Translations under genes and position numbers: made by a program
Origin: Actinobacteria bacterium 69-20
Lineage (GTDB): Bacteria > Actinomycetota > Actinomycetes > Mycobacteriales > Nakamurellaceae
Direction: 5' to 3'
DNA: 64,000 nt
Assembly (NCBI GenBank): GCA_001897425.1
Contig: MKSW01000013.1
Span: 62,001 to 126,000 of the forward strand
Shown: positions 26,203 to 36,178 of the stretch, one piece after another
Numbering within the stretch: position 1 is the stretch's first letter
Layout: the number at the start of each line of letters is the position of its first letter
Notes under the pieces: model-generated
What the model was told of the DNA's origin: nothing
What the model saw: the letters and a program-made list of their open reading frames with translations, nothing else
Database searches by the model: none

Positions 26203-28818
26203 TCAGCCTGTCCGGGACGCGGTCGGCGCCGGCCGGGCCGACCCCGCCGGGGTAGCCGGAACGATCGCCACCACCGGCGTAGGCGCCGGCGCCAGGGGCA
26301 CGGCGACCGTCATGGTCAGCCCGCCACCGGGCGTCGAACTGGCGGTGACGGTCGCATCCACTGCCTGCGCCAGCCCGCGCGCCACGGCGAGGCCTAGGCC
26401 GACTCCGGCTCCGCCCGGCACGTCGCCGAGTCGCTGGAAGGGGGCGAAGATGCGTTCCCGATCGGCCTCCGCGACGCCTGGGCCGCGGTCGGACACCACG
26501 ATGATCATGTGCTCGTCGTGGTCGTCGGGCACCACCTCGGCGTCGAGCCGCACCGGGCTGCCGCTCGGTGAATGGCGCACCGCGTTCGACACCAGGTTCG
26601 CGACAACCCGCTCCAGCAGGCCGATATCGGTGTCGATGAGCGGGAGATCGTCGCGAATGCCGCTGACCACGGCCCCTGCCGGAATGCCGATCAGCGCCCG
26701 GTGCACCACCTCATCGACGGTGGCCGGCCGGCGCGTGGGTACCAGCGCTCCGGTCTGCAGCCGGCTGAGGTCCAGCAGATTCGCGAGCAACCCGTCGAGC
26801 CGGTCGGTAGCCGTCGCGGCGGTGGCCAACAGCTCGGACCGGTCCGTCGCCGAATAGTGAACCTCGTCGTCGGCGAGGCTGCTGACGGCCGCCTTGATGG
26901 TGGCCAGCGGCGAGCGGAGATCGTGCGAGACCGCCGCCAGGATGGCGGTTCGCACCGCATCGACCTGCCTGAGCCGGTCTGCCTCGGCCGCCTGCCGCGC
27001 GAATGTCACGCGGTCCGCCGCGACCACGGCCTGGGCCGCGAACACCTCGACCAGCCGCTGGTCGGTGGCAGCGAGCGGGTGCCCGAACAGCGCGAGCAGC
27101 CGGCGATCGCCGGCCGGCGCCACGACCGCCGCCCCGTCGGGCGTCGCCAGCGCCGGGTCCTCCGGATCCAGGCCGACGACGGCCACCGGCCCATGCCGGT
27201 CGCGATCACCCGTCTCGTAGAGTGCGGCGGCGGTCATCGCGAACGCCGCTTTCGCCTGGGTGAGCACGGCGCGCACGGGATCCGCGGCGGCCGCCACCGC
27301 GGTGCTCAGCGCGCTCAGGACCTGCGCGGCCGCCTGCCCGCGCGCGGCGGCGCGGGCGCGCGCCCGGCCGCGATCGACGACCGTGGCAACGGTGACCCCG
27401 ACGATCACGAAAACAGCCAGCGCAAAGGCGTTCCGGGGCTGCGCGATCGTCAGCGAGCCCAGCGGCGGGGTGTAGAGCAGGTTCGCGGCCACACCCGCGA
27501 GGATGGCCGTCGCCACGGCCGGCGCGACGCCGCCGACCAGGGCGGTCGCCAGCACGCCGAGCAGGAAGATCAGCAGCACCGTCGAGAGGTCGAACGCGTC
27601 GCGCCACAGCAGCAGCAGGGCCGCCAGCGCCACGGGCACGCAGATCGCCGCCGCCCAACTCCACAGGCGTTTGGTCACCGGCTGCCACCGCCGCCACGGC
27701 GTCCGGCTGCTGTGCGCCGCCTCATGCGTGACGACATGCACGTCGATGCTGCCGGACTCGCGAACGACGGCCGCGGCGATGCCCGGCCGCCACAACCGAG
27801 ACAGCCCGCCGTGCTGGGAAACCCCGACGAGCACTTGTGTGCCGTTCACGGACCGGGCGAAATCCAGTATCGCCGCGGGGATGTCGTCACCGACCACGAC
27901 CTGCATGGTGCCGCCGAGGTTCTCGGCGAGCAGCCGGTGCGCGGCGAGCGTGGTCGTGGAGCCGCCGAGCGATCCGTCCGAACGCACCACGTGCACGGCG
28001 ACCAGATCACGACCGGCGACCCGGCCGGCGATGCGTGCCCCGCGCCGTAGCAGCAGCGCGCCCTCCGCGCCGCTGCCGACTGCCACGACGATCCGCTCCC
28101 GGGCGGCCCAGGTCTCGCTGATGCCGTGCGTGGACCGATACCGCTCGAGGCCCTCCTCGACCCGGTCCGCAACCCACAGCAACGCGAGTTCGCGGAGGGC
28201 GCCGAGATTGCCCTCCCGGAAGTAGTTGGCCAGCGCGGTGTCGATCATCGCCGGCGGGTAGATGTGCCCGTGCGACATGCGTCGGCGCAGCGCCTCCGGA
28301 GTCATGTCGACCAGTTCCACCTGCGCCGCGGAGCGCACCACGCGATCCGGGACCGTCTCCGACTGCGCGATGCCCGTCACCGACTTCACCACATCGTTGA
28401 GCGACTCCAGATGCTGCACGTTGACCGTGGTGATGACATCGATTCCGGCGTCGAGCAGATCCTGTACGTCCTGCCAGCGCTTCGCGTGCCGGCCGGCCGG
28501 GGCGTTGGTGTGCGCCAGTTCGTCGACGAGCGCCACCTGCGGCCGCCGCGCCAGGACCGCGTCGAGATCCATGTCGGTGACGCTGATCCCGCGATGCCGG
28601 ACGACCCTGCGCGGCACCACCTCCAGGCCCACCGCCTGCGCGGCGGTGTATGCGCGACCGTGGTCCTCGGCCACGGCGATGACGACGTCCGTACCGCGCT
28701 CCGCGCGGCGGTGGCCCTCGGCGAGCATGGCGGCCGTCTTGCCTACCCCCGGCGCCGCGCCGAGGTAGACCCTGAGCCGGCCGCGCGGGCACGCGGACAC
28801 CACCGCATCGTTAGGCAT
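26203..28818 (-). CDS. kdpD: Osmosensitive K+ channel histidine kinase KdpD
   Basis: An 871-residue kinase. Domains: KdpD N-domain with Walker A LGAAPGVGKTAAML (about 18-31) and DELAHTN, Usp-like domain (225-350), four transmembrane helices (about 385-490), GAF-like region, HisKA (AVSHDLRSPLATIKAAVSSL), and HATPase with LVSNAVRHSP, SDRGPGVAEADRERIFAPF and AGVGLGLAVARGLA. It senses K+ limitation and turgor and phosphorylates KdpE. The C-terminus has an Ala/Pro tail of about 40 residues. Length is close to the E. coli protein (894). Confidence 0.95.
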   Translation of the reverse strand: MPNDAVVSACPRGRLRVYLGAAPGVGKTAAMLAEGHRRAERGTDVVIAVAEDHGRAYTAAQAVGLEVVPRRVVRHRGISVTDMDLDAVLARRPQVALVDELAHTNAPAGRHAKRWQDVQDLLDAGIDVITTVNVQHLESLNDVVKSVTGIAQSETVPDRVVRSAAQVELVDMTPEALRRRMSHGHIYPPAMIDTALANYFREGNLGALRELALLWVADRVEEGLERYRSTHGISETWAARERIVVAVGSGAEGALLLRRGARIAGRVAGRDLVAVHVVRSDGSLGGSTTTLAAHRLLAENLGGTMQVVVGDDIPAAILDFARSVNGTQVLVGVSQHGGLSRLWRPGIAAAVVRESGSIDVHVVTHEAAHSSRTPWRRWQPVTKRLWSWAAAICVPVALAALLLLWRDAFDLSTVLLIFLLGVLATALVGGVAPAVATAILAGVAANLLYTPPLGSLTIAQPRNAFALAVFVIVGVTVATVVDRGRARARAAARGQAAAQVLSALSTAVAAAADPVRAVLTQAKAAFAMTAAALYETGDRDRHGPVAVVGLDPEDPALATPDGAAVVAPAGDRRLLALFGHPLAATDQRLVEVFAAQAVVAADRVTFARQAAEADRLRQVDAVRTAILAAVSHDLRSPLATIKAAVSSLADDEVHYSATDRSELLATAATATDRLDGLLANLLDLSRLQTGALVPTRRPATVDEVVHRALIGIPAGAVVSGIRDDLPLIDTDIGLLERVVANLVSNAVRHSPSGSPVRLDAEVVPDDHDEHMIIVVSDRGPGVAEADRERIFAPFQRLGDVPGGAGVGLGLAVARGLAQAVDATVTASSTPGGGLTMTVAVPLAPAPTPVVAIVPATPAGSARPAPTASRTG

Positions 28819-28824
28819 CCGTCA

Positions 28825-29523
28825 TCACGTCCCACCCACCTTCGCCGGGGCAAGGCTCTCCGGGGCCAGTTTCGCCGGGTCCAATTTCTCTAGGGCCAGG
28901 TTCAGCTGAAGGACATTGACCGTGCTCTGTCCGATGAACCCCCATGCCTTTCCCTGTACATGGTCCACCACCAGCTGCCGCACCGTCGCCGCCGGCACAC
29001 CGCGGGCGGCGGCGATCCTATCCACCTGCACCAGGGCGTACGCCGGGCTGATGTCCGGATCCAGTCCCGACGCCGAGGCCGTCACCGCGTCCGGCGGGAT
29101 GGCCGACGGGGCGACGTGGTTCGCCGCGGCCAACGCCGCCCGACGGTCCGCGATCGTCGCGCGCAGGGCCGGCGAGTCCGCCGCGAGGTTGGAGCCGCCG
29201 GACGCCATCGCGTCGTACCCCGCCCCGGCGACCGACGGGCGCGGCCAGAACCACTGCGGACCGGTGAACTGCTGGCCGACGAGCGTTGACCCGACGACCG
29301 TGCCCGACGGCCCCGTCACGAGAGACCCGTTCGCCCGCCCCGGCACCGCCACCTGCGCGAACCCCCAGATCAGCAGCGGGTACAGCACCCCGAGAATCAC
29401 CGTCATGCCCACCAGGACACGCGCAGCGATGGCGAACTGCCGCATCGAGACGGCGAGCACGCTCGCCACGGACGCCCGCGGGGCTCCCCCCGGCCGATCC
29501 GTATCGCCCACGAAGATCGTCAT
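28825..29523 (-). CDS. kdpC: Potassium-transporting ATPase subunit KdpC
   Basis: A 232-residue chaperone-like subunit with a single membrane helix (about 32-55) after a longer than usual cytoplasmic N-terminus. Typical blocks: GSTLVGQQFTGPQWFWPRPS, SGGSNLAADSPAL, DAVTASASGLDPDISPAYA and VQVDRIAAARG. The C-terminal end repeats LxLEKLDPAKLAPESLAPAKV. The ATG start sequence (MTIF) matches, with one mismatch, a 16-bp motif scattered over the window. Confidence 0.93.
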   Translation of the reverse strand: MTIFVGDTDRPGGAPRASVASVLAVSMRQFAIAARVLVGMTVILGVLYPLLIWGFAQVAVPGRANGSLVTGPSGTVVGSTLVGQQFTGPQWFWPRPSVAGAGYDAMASGGSNLAADSPALRATIADRRAALAAANHVAPSAIPPDAVTASASGLDPDISPAYALVQVDRIAAARGVPAATVRQLVVDHVQGKAWGFIGQSTVNVLQLNLALEKLDPAKLAPESLAPAKVGGT

Positions 29524-29529
29524 AGTCGG

Positions 29530-31743
29530 TTACCTCATTCCGGGCACGATGCCGATCAGCAGGTCGATCAGCTTGATTCCGAGAAACGGGAGGACGAGCC
29601 CGCCGAGGCCGTAGATCCACAGGTTGCGGCGCAGCAGGCGCGCGGCGGACGTCGGACGATACCGCACGCCCCGCAAGGCAAGTGGGATCAGCGCAACGAT
29701 GATGAGGGCATTGAAGATCACCGCGGACAGGATCGCCGAATGCGGCGACGTGAGCCCCATGATGTTGAGCACCGTCAGGCCCGGGTAGACCCCGGCGAAC
29801 ATGGCCGGCAGGATCGCGAAGTACTTCGCGACGTCGTTCGCGATGGAGAACGTGGTGAGCGCACCGCGGGTGATCAGCAGTTGCTTGCCGATCTGCACGA
29901 TGTCGATCAGCTTGGTGGGGCTGGAATCGAGGTCGACCATGTTGCCGGCCTCCTTGGCCGCGGCCGTGCCGGAGTTCATCGCCACGCCCACGTCGGCCTG
30001 CGCGAGCGCGGGGGCGTCATTGGTGCCGTCGCCGGTCATCGCGACCACCCGCCCGGCGGCCTGCTCGGAGCGGATCAACGCCAACTTGTCCTCCGGGCGC
30101 GCCTCGGCGAGGAAGTCGTCGACACCGGCCTCCCGGGCGATGCTCTGGGCGGTCAGCGGGGAATCACCGGTGATCATGACGGTGCGGATCCCCATGCTGC
30201 GCAGTTGCGCAAAGCGTTTCGCGATACCGGGTTTCACGATGTCCTTGAGATGGATGACGCCGAGCGCGCGACCGGTCTCAGCCACCACGAGCGGTGTGCC
30301 CCCGTCCGCGGAGATGGCGTCGGCCCGGTCCCGGAGGTCCTGCGGGACGGTCGCGCCGAAGCCACGCAGCCAGGCGTCGACCGCCGAGACCGCCCCCTTG
30401 CGGATCACGACCTCCTGCCCGGGCCCCTCGCCCATGACGTGGCCGGCCGTGGCGGTCGAGGCACCTGCCGCCACGAGAGTGCCCGCCATGACGCGGAAGT
30501 CGATGCCGCTCATCCTGGTGGACGCCGAAAACGGCACCGGCACACCGCCTTCCGCGGCACGCTGCCCGTCGGCGAGGGACAGTCCGTACCGCGCCCCGCA
30601 CAGGTCGACGATGGAGCGGCCCTCGGGCGTGGGATCGGCCAGCGAGGTGACGAGACTTGCTCGTACCGCGTCGGTTTCGGCCACTCCGAGCGCCGGGAAG
30701 ATTGCCACCGCCTGACGGTTGCCGAACGTGATGGTCCCGGTCTTGTCCAGCAGCAACGTCGACACGTCGCCGGCGGCCTCCACGGCGCGTCCGCTCGTCG
30801 CTAGGACATTGCGCTGCGCGAGCCGGTCCATGCCGGCCACGCCGATCGCGGAGACCAGCGCGCCGATAGTGGTCGGGATCAGGCAGACCAGCAGGCTGAC
30901 GAGAATCACCACCTGCTGGTGGGAGCCGGCGTGTACGGCCATGGGCTGCAGCGCCACGATCACCAGCAGGAAGATGACGGTGAGCGCGGAGAGCAGCACG
31001 TTCAACGCGATCTCGTTCGGGGTCTTACTGCGAGCCGATCCCTCGACCAGCGCGATCATGCGGTCGACGAACGATTGGCCCGGCGGCGCGGTGATGCGGA
31101 TGACGATGCTGTCGGAGAGCACCCGGGTCCCGCCGGTGACGGACGATCGGTCGCCGCCCGATTCGCGGATCACCGGGGCGGATTCGCCGGTGATAGCCGA
31201 CTCGTCGATACTCGCTGCGCCCTCGATGATGTCGCCGTCGCCGGGAATCACGTCGCCGGCCACGCACAGCACCCGGTCGCCGACGGCGAGCTCCGCCGCG
31301 GGGATGGTGTCGAAGGATTCGTCATCGGCCAGGCGCTGCGCGGTGAGCCGATCGCGGCCGGCGCGCAGGGAGGCGGCCTGTGCCCGGCCGCGGCGCTCCG
31401 CGACCGCGTCGGCCAGGCTGGCGAAGAGCACCGTGAGCCACAGCCAGACGGTGGTCACAATGACGAAGACGCCGGGGGTGAGGACGCACGACACGGTGGT
31501 GAGCGCGGCGCCGGCCTCCACCACGAACATCACCGGATTGCGGACGAGCCGTCGAGGATCCATGCCGCGGAAGGCATCCGGCAAGGATGCGAGGAGGCTG
31601 CCGACCCGGAAGGCGCCGGCGGCCACCTTCTCGCCAGTGGCCGGTTGATCTCCGGCACCCGGCTGCCCGCCGGCTTCGGGCTGCTCGCCGGCGCCCACCG
31701 GGACGGTCACGTCCGCCGATCGCTTCAGATCCAACTCGCTCAT
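29530..31743 (-). CDS. kdpB: Potassium-transporting ATPase subunit KdpB
   Basis: A 737-residue P-type ATPase that drives KdpA. Phosphorylation motif [19 protein letters not shown] at the actuator ([10 protein letters not shown]), nucleotide site [10 protein letters not shown], hinge [20 protein letters not shown] and [13 protein letters not shown], all intact. The N-terminus contains a repetitive Gly/Gln/Ala linker (about 18-45) not needed for catalysis. The start overlaps the kdpA stop by 4 bp. Confidence 0.96.
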   Translation of the reverse strand: MSELDLKRSADVTVPVGAGEQPEAGGQPGAGDQPATGEKVAAGAFRVGSLLASLPDAFRGMDPRRLVRNPVMFVVEAGAALTTVSCVLTPGVFVIVTTVWLWLTVLFASLADAVAERRGRAQAASLRAGRDRLTAQRLADDESFDTIPAAELAVGDRVLCVAGDVIPGDGDIIEGAASIDESAITGESAPVIRESGGDRSSVTGGTRVLSDSIVIRITAPPGQSFVDRMIALVEGSARSKTPNEIALNVLLSALTVIFLLVIVALQPMAVHAGSHQQVVILVSLLVCLIPTTIGALVSAIGVAGMDRLAQRNVLATSGRAVEAAGDVSTLLLDKTGTITFGNRQAVAIFPALGVAETDAVRASLVTSLADPTPEGRSIVDLCGARYGLSLADGQRAAEGGVPVPFSASTRMSGIDFRVMAGTLVAAGASTATAGHVMGEGPGQEVVIRKGAVSAVDAWLRGFGATVPQDLRDRADAISADGGTPLVVAETGRALGVIHLKDIVKPGIAKRFAQLRSMGIRTVMITGDSPLTAQSIAREAGVDDFLAEARPEDKLALIRSEQAAGRVVAMTGDGTNDAPALAQADVGVAMNSGTAAAKEAGNMVDLDSSPTKLIDIVQIGKQLLITRGALTTFSIANDVAKYFAILPAMFAGVYPGLTVLNIMGLTSPHSAILSAVIFNALIIVALIPLALRGVRYRPTSAARLLRRNLWIYGLGGLVLPFLGIKLIDLLIGIVPGMR

Positions 31744-33401
31744 GACAATCCTTCCGCGATCGGGCCGAGAGCAAGGGCCGGCACGTAGGTGAGCCCGGCC
31801 ACGAGCGCGACGACACCGATCAGCATCACAACGAACAGCGGCTTGTAGGCGGGCAAGGTGCCCACGTCGTCCGGCCGGACATCTTGCCGGGCAAGCGATC
31901 CCGCCAAACCGAGCACGAAGGCGATGGGCACGAACCTGCCGAGCAGCATGCAGACGCCGAGCGCGATGTTGTAGAAGGTCGTGTCGGCGTTCAGCCCCGC
32001 GAAGGCCGAGCCGTTGTTGTTCGCGGCCGAGCCGAAGGCGTACGCGATCTCCGTCAGCGCGTGCGGGCCGCCGTTCAGCGCCTGCGTCGCGGCCGACGGA
32101 ATGACGAGCGCTAGCGCCGTACCGAGCAGCACCAGCGCCGGCGTCGTGAGCAGATACCCGGCGGCCCACCGCATCTCGCCCGCGCCGATCTTCTTTCCGA
32201 GGTAGGTCGGGGTCCGGCCGACCATGAGCCCCCCGAGGAAGACGGTGACGACGGCGAGGATGAGCATGCCGTAGAGTCCGGAACCGGTTCCGCCGGGCGC
32301 AATCTCGCCCAGCAACATGTTGGTCAGCAGCACTCCGCCGCCGAGGCCGGTGAAGGACGAGTGGGTGGCATCGGTCGCTCCGGTCGAGGTGATCGTCGAC
32401 GACACGGCGAACAGCACGGACCCTGTCACGCCGAAGCGAACCTCCTTGCCCTCCATGGCGCCGCCGGCGGCCTGCAGGGCGGCGCCGGGATGCGCGTTCT
32501 CCAGTGCCGCCGCGGTGGCGAGCGATCCGGCGAAGAGCACCGCCATCGCGGCGAGGATGGCGAGGCCGTGTTTGCGGCTGCCGACCATCGTTCCGAAGGT
32601 TCTGGGCAGCGACGCAGGAATCACGAGCATGAGGAAGATCTCGAGCAGATTGCTGATGCCGTTGGGGTTCTCGAACGGGTGCGCGGAGTTGGCGTTGAAG
32701 TATCCGCCGCCGTTGGTGCCGAGCTGCTTGATCGTCTCCTGCGAGGCGACCAGCCCGCCCGGCACCGTCTGGCTACCGCCGGCGAGGGTGGTGACGGTGA
32801 GCGGCGCGTGCAGGTTCTGGATGACACCGGTGAGCACGAGCACCACAGCGCCGAGGATCGACAGCGGTACGAGTAGGCGGAGCGTGAGCCTGGTCAGGTC
32901 CACCCAGAAGTTCCCGAGCCGGTCGGTGCGGCGGCGGATCAAGCCGCGGATCAACGCCGCCACCACCGCGATGCCGACCGCCGCGGACAGGAAGTTCTGC
33001 ACGGTGAGCCCGAATGCCTGTACCCCGATTCCCACCGCGGACTCGCCGGAATACGACTGCCAGTTCGTGTTCGTGACGAACGAGACCGCCGTGTTGAAGC
33101 CTTGGGCGGCGGGCATTCCGGACCGACCGAGGCCGAGCGGCAGCCAGGACTGCGCCGTCAGCAGCAGCCAGAGCAGCGCGATCCCGGCGACCGAGAACGC
33201 CACCACGGACACCAGGTAGGTCCGCCACTGCTGGTCGGCGTCGGGGTCGACGCGAAGCAGGCGATACAGTCGCCGCTCCACCGCGAGGTGGCGCCCGGGC
33301 ATCAGCATCCGGGCCATCGCGTCGCCCAGCGGGACATGCACGATGGCCAGCACGCCGATCAGCGTGGCGATCTGTAGGGCCGCCGCCCATGCCGGGCTCA
33401 T
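31740..33401 (-). CDS. kdpA: Potassium-transporting ATPase subunit KdpA
   Basis: A 553-residue channel-like subunit with about ten helices and four selectivity-type loops: [49 protein letters not shown] and [16 protein letters not shown]. These coordinate K+. The ATG overlaps the kdpF stop by 4 bp, so F-A-B are translationally coupled. Confidence 0.96.
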   Translation of the reverse strand: MSPAWAAALQIATLIGVLAIVHVPLGDAMARMLMPGRHLAVERRLYRLLRVDPDADQQWRTYLVSVVAFSVAGIALLWLLLTAQSWLPLGLGRSGMPAAQGFNTAVSFVTNTNWQSYSGESAVGIGVQAFGLTVQNFLSAAVGIAVVAALIRGLIRRRTDRLGNFWVDLTRLTLRLLVPLSILGAVVLVLTGVIQNLHAPLTVTTLAGGSQTVPGGLVASQETIKQLGTNGGGYFNANSAHPFENPNGISNLLEIFLMLVIPASLPRTFGTMVGSRKHGLAILAAMAVLFAGSLATAAALENAHPGAALQAAGGAMEGKEVRFGVTGSVLFAVSSTITSTGATDATHSSFTGLGGGVLLTNMLLGEIAPGGTGSGLYGMLILAVVTVFLGGLMVGRTPTYLGKKIGAGEMRWAAGYLLTTPALVLLGTALALVIPSAATQALNGGPHALTEIAYAFGSAANNNGSAFAGLNADTTFYNIALGVCMLLGRFVPIAFVLGLAGSLARQDVRPDDVGTLPAYKPLFVVMLIGVVALVAGLTYVPALALGPIAEGLS

Positions 33402-33481
33402 CCGAACCGCTCCGGATGGATCAGCGTCAGCACCAGGTAGATGAGCAGCAACAGCGCGAGAACCCCCGCAGCGTAGTTCAT
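33398..33481 (-). CDS. kdpF: KdpF, 27-residue single-helix subunit
   Basis: A 27-residue peptide starting MNYAAGVLAL, one hydrophobic helix then IHPERFG. Sequence and position immediately before kdpA identify KdpF, a stabiliser of the Kdp complex. It begins at ATG 33481 after GAAGAAGGCGAG and overlaps kdpA by 4 bp. A longer frame to 33610 encodes nothing KdpF-like upstream. First gene of kdpFABCDE. Confidence 0.9.
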   Translation of the reverse strand: MNYAAGVLALLLLIYLVLTLIHPERFG

Positions 33482-33641
33482 CTCGCCTTCTTCCCCGATC
33501 GGTTGCGTGATCGACGGTAGGGCGTCTCCGGGCCGTCGGAGCGGTTCCATGACGACATCCTGACGCCGGGCGTAGAAATCTTGACGTTCCCTTGACGCCT
33601 GCGTCGACACGCGGGGGCTTGCGCTTTCGCTATCCAGCGTT

Positions 33642-33661
33642 ACTATCTACTGGTAGTCAGT
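33642..33661. promoter_or_regulatory. Palindromic operator candidate for PadR
   Basis: ACTatCTAC-TG-GTAGtcAGT, symmetric except at two positions per arm. It overlaps TACTAT (33641-33646), a possible -10, about 30 bp before the PadR start. Autorepression is typical for PadR genes; binding here is inference. Confidence 0.45.
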
Positions 33662-33690
33662 GTTGATGAGTAGTAGCGATGGAGGGCCTC

Positions 33691-34026
33691 GTGGGCAAGC
33701 AGATGACGGAGATGCTCAAGGGCGTGCTGGAGGGCATCGTCCTGGCCGCGCTCTCCCGCCGGCCCGCCTACGGGTACGAGATCACCGCCTGGCTACGGGA
33801 TCTCGGCTTTACGGATATCGCCGAGGGCACCATCTACGCGCTGCTCATCAGGGTCGAACAGCGCGGCCTGGTCGACGTGCAGAAGGTGGCCTCGGAGAAG
33901 GGGCCGCCGCGCAAGGTGTACTCGCTCAACGCGCTCGGCCGAACGAATCTCGACGAGTTCTGGGGAACGTGGAGCTTCCTCGTTGAACGACTCGAACAGC
34001 TCCACGAAGGAGGAATGGAACGATGA
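33691..34026 (+). CDS. PadR-family transcriptional regulator
   Basis: An 111-residue PadR regulator. The winged helix is visible: EMLKGVLEGIVLAALSRRPAYGYEITAWLRDLGFTDIAEGTIYALLIRVEQRGLVDVQKVASEKGPPRKVYSLNALGR in family order, then a short dimerisation helix. I chose GTG 33691 since GGAGGG lies five bases upstream; ATG 33679 and ATG 33703 are alternatives. It precedes a DUF1048 gene and a DrrAB-like exporter, the usual drug-sensing arrangement. Confidence 0.9.
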   Translation: MGKQMTEMLKGVLEGIVLAALSRRPAYGYEITAWLRDLGFTDIAEGTIYALLIRVEQRGLVDVQKVASEKGPPRKVYSLNALGRTNLDEFWGTWSFLVERLEQLHEGGMER

Positions 34027-34517
34027 CACCCAAATGGATCGAGCTCGTCACCGGCTCGCTGGACGACAAGAAGCGCTACCGCCGATACAAGGCGCGCATC
34101 GCCGCACTCCCGGAGAGCTACCGCACGGCGGTGGAGGGAGTCGTGCGGTACCTCATGTACACCGGCCCCGGCGATGGCGACCAACTGATGACGATGTTCG
34201 ACGATCTCGCCGACCTCTTCGAACAAAGCGCCGCGGACGGCGTCCCGGTGCACGCGATCGTCGGCGACGATCCGGTGGCGTTCGTCGACACGTTCAAGCA
34301 GAACTATGGGCAGGGCGGCTGGCTCGGCAAAGAGCAGCGCCGGCTGACCGATGCGATCGCGCGGGCCGAGGGGCAGGATGCCGGTGGCGGAGCCGCTGCC
34401 GGTGGCGGAGCCGCTGCCGGTGGCGGAGCCGCCGATGACGATGTTCGCCGCCGTGGCGGCGGTGCGGATACCGGCAATGAAACAGACGCCGGCGACGGAT
34501 CAGGGGTGTCGCGATGA
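34023..34517 (+). CDS. DUF1048 protein with repetitive C-terminus
   Basis: A 164-residue protein. Residues 1-110 are DUF1048 (MTPKWIELVTGSLDDKKRYRRYKARIAALPESYRTAVEGVVRYLM...), a helical family normally encoded between a PadR regulator and an ABC exporter. The remaining 50 residues are low complexity: an 18-bp tandem repeat (34381-34432) yields GGGAAA units, then Asp/Arg/Gly-rich sequence. Overlaps padR by 4 bp and the ATPase by 4 bp, so one operon. Role within the exporter unknown. Confidence 0.85.
   Translation: MTPKWIELVTGSLDDKKRYRRYKARIAALPESYRTAVEGVVRYLMYTGPGDGDQLMTMFDDLADLFEQSAADGVPVHAIVGDDPVAFVDTFKQNYGQGGWLGKEQRRLTDAIARAEGQDAGGGAAAGGGAAAGGGAADDDVRRRGGGADTGNETDAGDGSGVSR
34381..34432 (+). 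repeat. 18-bp tandem repeat, 2.9 units, in-frame
   Basis: Units CCGGTGGCGGAGCCGCTG at 34381-34398 and 34399-34416, plus a partial third to 34432. Perfect between copies, so slippage-prone. It adds six residues per unit to the DUF1048 tail. Confidence 0.9.
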
Positions 34518-35347
34518 CCGCGAACAGCGCCATCGAGATACGCGGCCTGACCAAATCCTTCGGCGACCTGGCCGTGTTGCGCGGCGTGGACCTCGGCGTC
34601 GCCCGCGGCAGCATCGTCGCCCTGCTCGGCTCGAACGGCGCGGGGAAGACCACCATCGTGCGGATCCTCGCCACGCTCCTGGCCGCCGACGCGGGCGCGG
34701 CCACCGTCGCCGGCTTCGATGTCCAGACGCAAGCCGAGGACGTGCGCCGCTCGATCGCCCTCACCGGGCAATTCACGGCCGTCGACGAGATCCTCAGCGG
34801 CCGAGAGAATCTCGTGCTCGTGGCGCAGCTGCGGCACCTGACGGACCCGGGCGCGATCGCGGACCGGCTGCTCGATCGCTTCGCACTGAGGGACGCGGCG
34901 ACGCGCCGGGTCTCGACGTATTCCGGCGGAATGCGCCGACGCCTCGACATCGCGATGAGCCTCATCGGCGATCCGGCCGTCCTGTTCCTGGACGAACCGA
35001 CGACGGGGCTCGATCCCGAGGCGCGCCTCGAAGTATGGCGGGCCATCAAGGATCTCGCCGGGCGTGGCACGAGCGTGCTGCTCACCACGCAGTACCTCGA
35101 CGAGGCCGAGCATCTCGCGGATCGCATCGCGATCCTGCACGAGGGCCGCATCCTGGTCGAGGGGACGCTGGCCGAACTGAAGCAACTGCTCCCCGCCGCC
35201 ACCGTCGAATATGTCGAGAAGCAGCCGACCCTCGAAGAGGTGTTCCTCGCCGTCATCGGCCATCGAGACGCCCAGTCCGGCAACGACCATCACGCGGTCC
35301 CCCACATCGGCGGGCGCTCGCCGGCGACCAAGGAGGCACAGACATGA
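34514..35347 (+). CDS. Drug-type ABC transporter ATPase (DrrA-like)
   Basis: A 277-residue ATPase. Walker A GSNGAGKTTIVR (about 38-49), Q-loop ALTGQFTAVDEILSG, signature YSGGMRRRLDIAMSL, Walker B AVLFLDEPTTGLDPEAR and H-loop TTQYLDEAEHLADR are the DrrA pattern. The C-terminal 40 residues contain the PTLEEVFL motif typical of the family. Overlaps the DUF1048 gene and the permease gene by 4 bp each. Confidence 0.95.
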   Translation: MTANSAIEIRGLTKSFGDLAVLRGVDLGVARGSIVALLGSNGAGKTTIVRILATLLAADAGAATVAGFDVQTQAEDVRRSIALTGQFTAVDEILSGRENLVLVAQLRHLTDPGAIADRLLDRFALRDAATRRVSTYSGGMRRRLDIAMSLIGDPAVLFLDEPTTGLDPEARLEVWRAIKDLAGRGTSVLLTTQYLDEAEHLADRIAILHEGRILVEGTLAELKQLLPAATVEYVEKQPTLEEVFLAVIGHRDAQSGNDHHAVPHIGGRSPATKEAQT

Positions 35348-36114
35348 CCACGCATCTCGTGAGCGACACCGCCATCCTCACCGGCCGTTCGCTGCGCCAC
35401 ATCACACGCAGCCTGGACACGATCATCACCACGGCGCTCACCCCGATAGCGCTCATGCTGCTGTTCGTGTACGTGTTCGGCGGGGCCATCCACGGGGCAT
35501 CCACGCCCGGCGGATCGTACGTCGACTACCTGCTGCCCGGCATCCTGCTCATCACCATCGCTTCCGGCGTCTCCTACACCGGATTCCGACTGTTCATGGA
35601 CATGCGGAGCGGCATGACCGAGCGGCTCCGCTCACTTCCGATCGCGCGCCCGTCGGTGCTGTGGGCGCACGTCGTGACATCGCTCGTCGGCAACGCACTG
35701 TCCTTGGTGATCGTGATACTCGTCGCGCTCGCCATGGGGTTCCGTTCGGGCGCAAGCGTTCTCGCCTGGCTGGCGATCGCCGGCATGCTGATGTTGTTCA
35801 CGCTGGCGCTGACCTGGATCGCCGTCATCCCCGGGCTCGCGGCCAACTCGCCGGACGGCGCCAGCGCGTTCGCATATCCACTGATCCTGCTGCCGTTCAT
35901 CAGTTCGGCGTTCGTGCCCACCGACACCATGCCCGGCCCCGTGCGCGCATTCGCCGAGCATCAGCCAGTGACATCGATCGTCGACACGATCCGGGACCTG
36001 TACGCCGGGCAGCCCGTCGGGTCCGGAATCTGGATCGCGCTGGCTTGGTGCGTCGGCATCACCGTCGCCGCCTACGCGGGCGCCATGGTCACCTACCGAC
36101 GAAAGACCAGCTGA
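35344..36114 (+). CDS. Drug-type ABC-2 permease (DrrB-like)
   Basis: A 256-residue permease with six helices. MRSGMTERLRSLPIARPSVLWAHV is the ABC-2 signature loop, and DYLLPGILLITIASGVSYTG the preceding helix. Partner of the upstream DrrA-like ATPase. The PadR gene at the front of the operon suggests response to a lipophilic drug; the substrate is unknown. Confidence 0.93.
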   Translation: MTTHLVSDTAILTGRSLRHITRSLDTIITTALTPIALMLLFVYVFGGAIHGASTPGGSYVDYLLPGILLITIASGVSYTGFRLFMDMRSGMTERLRSLPIARPSVLWAHVVTSLVGNALSLVIVILVALAMGFRSGASVLAWLAIAGMLMLFTLALTWIAVIPGLAANSPDGASAFAYPLILLPFISSAFVPTDTMPGPVRAFAEHQPVTSIVDTIRDLYAGQPVGSGIWIALAWCVGITVAAYAGAMVTYRRKTS

Positions 36115-36178
36115 CCCGAACCACGCTCATCGGTCGCGCCGCATCGACTTCACCCGGGGCGTGCGCTAGTTTCCATCC

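Noticed and set aside
25473-26255. Long plus-strand frame over kdpE
   Set aside because: Shadow in high-GC DNA; kdpE on the other strand has all receiver and DNA-binding motifs.
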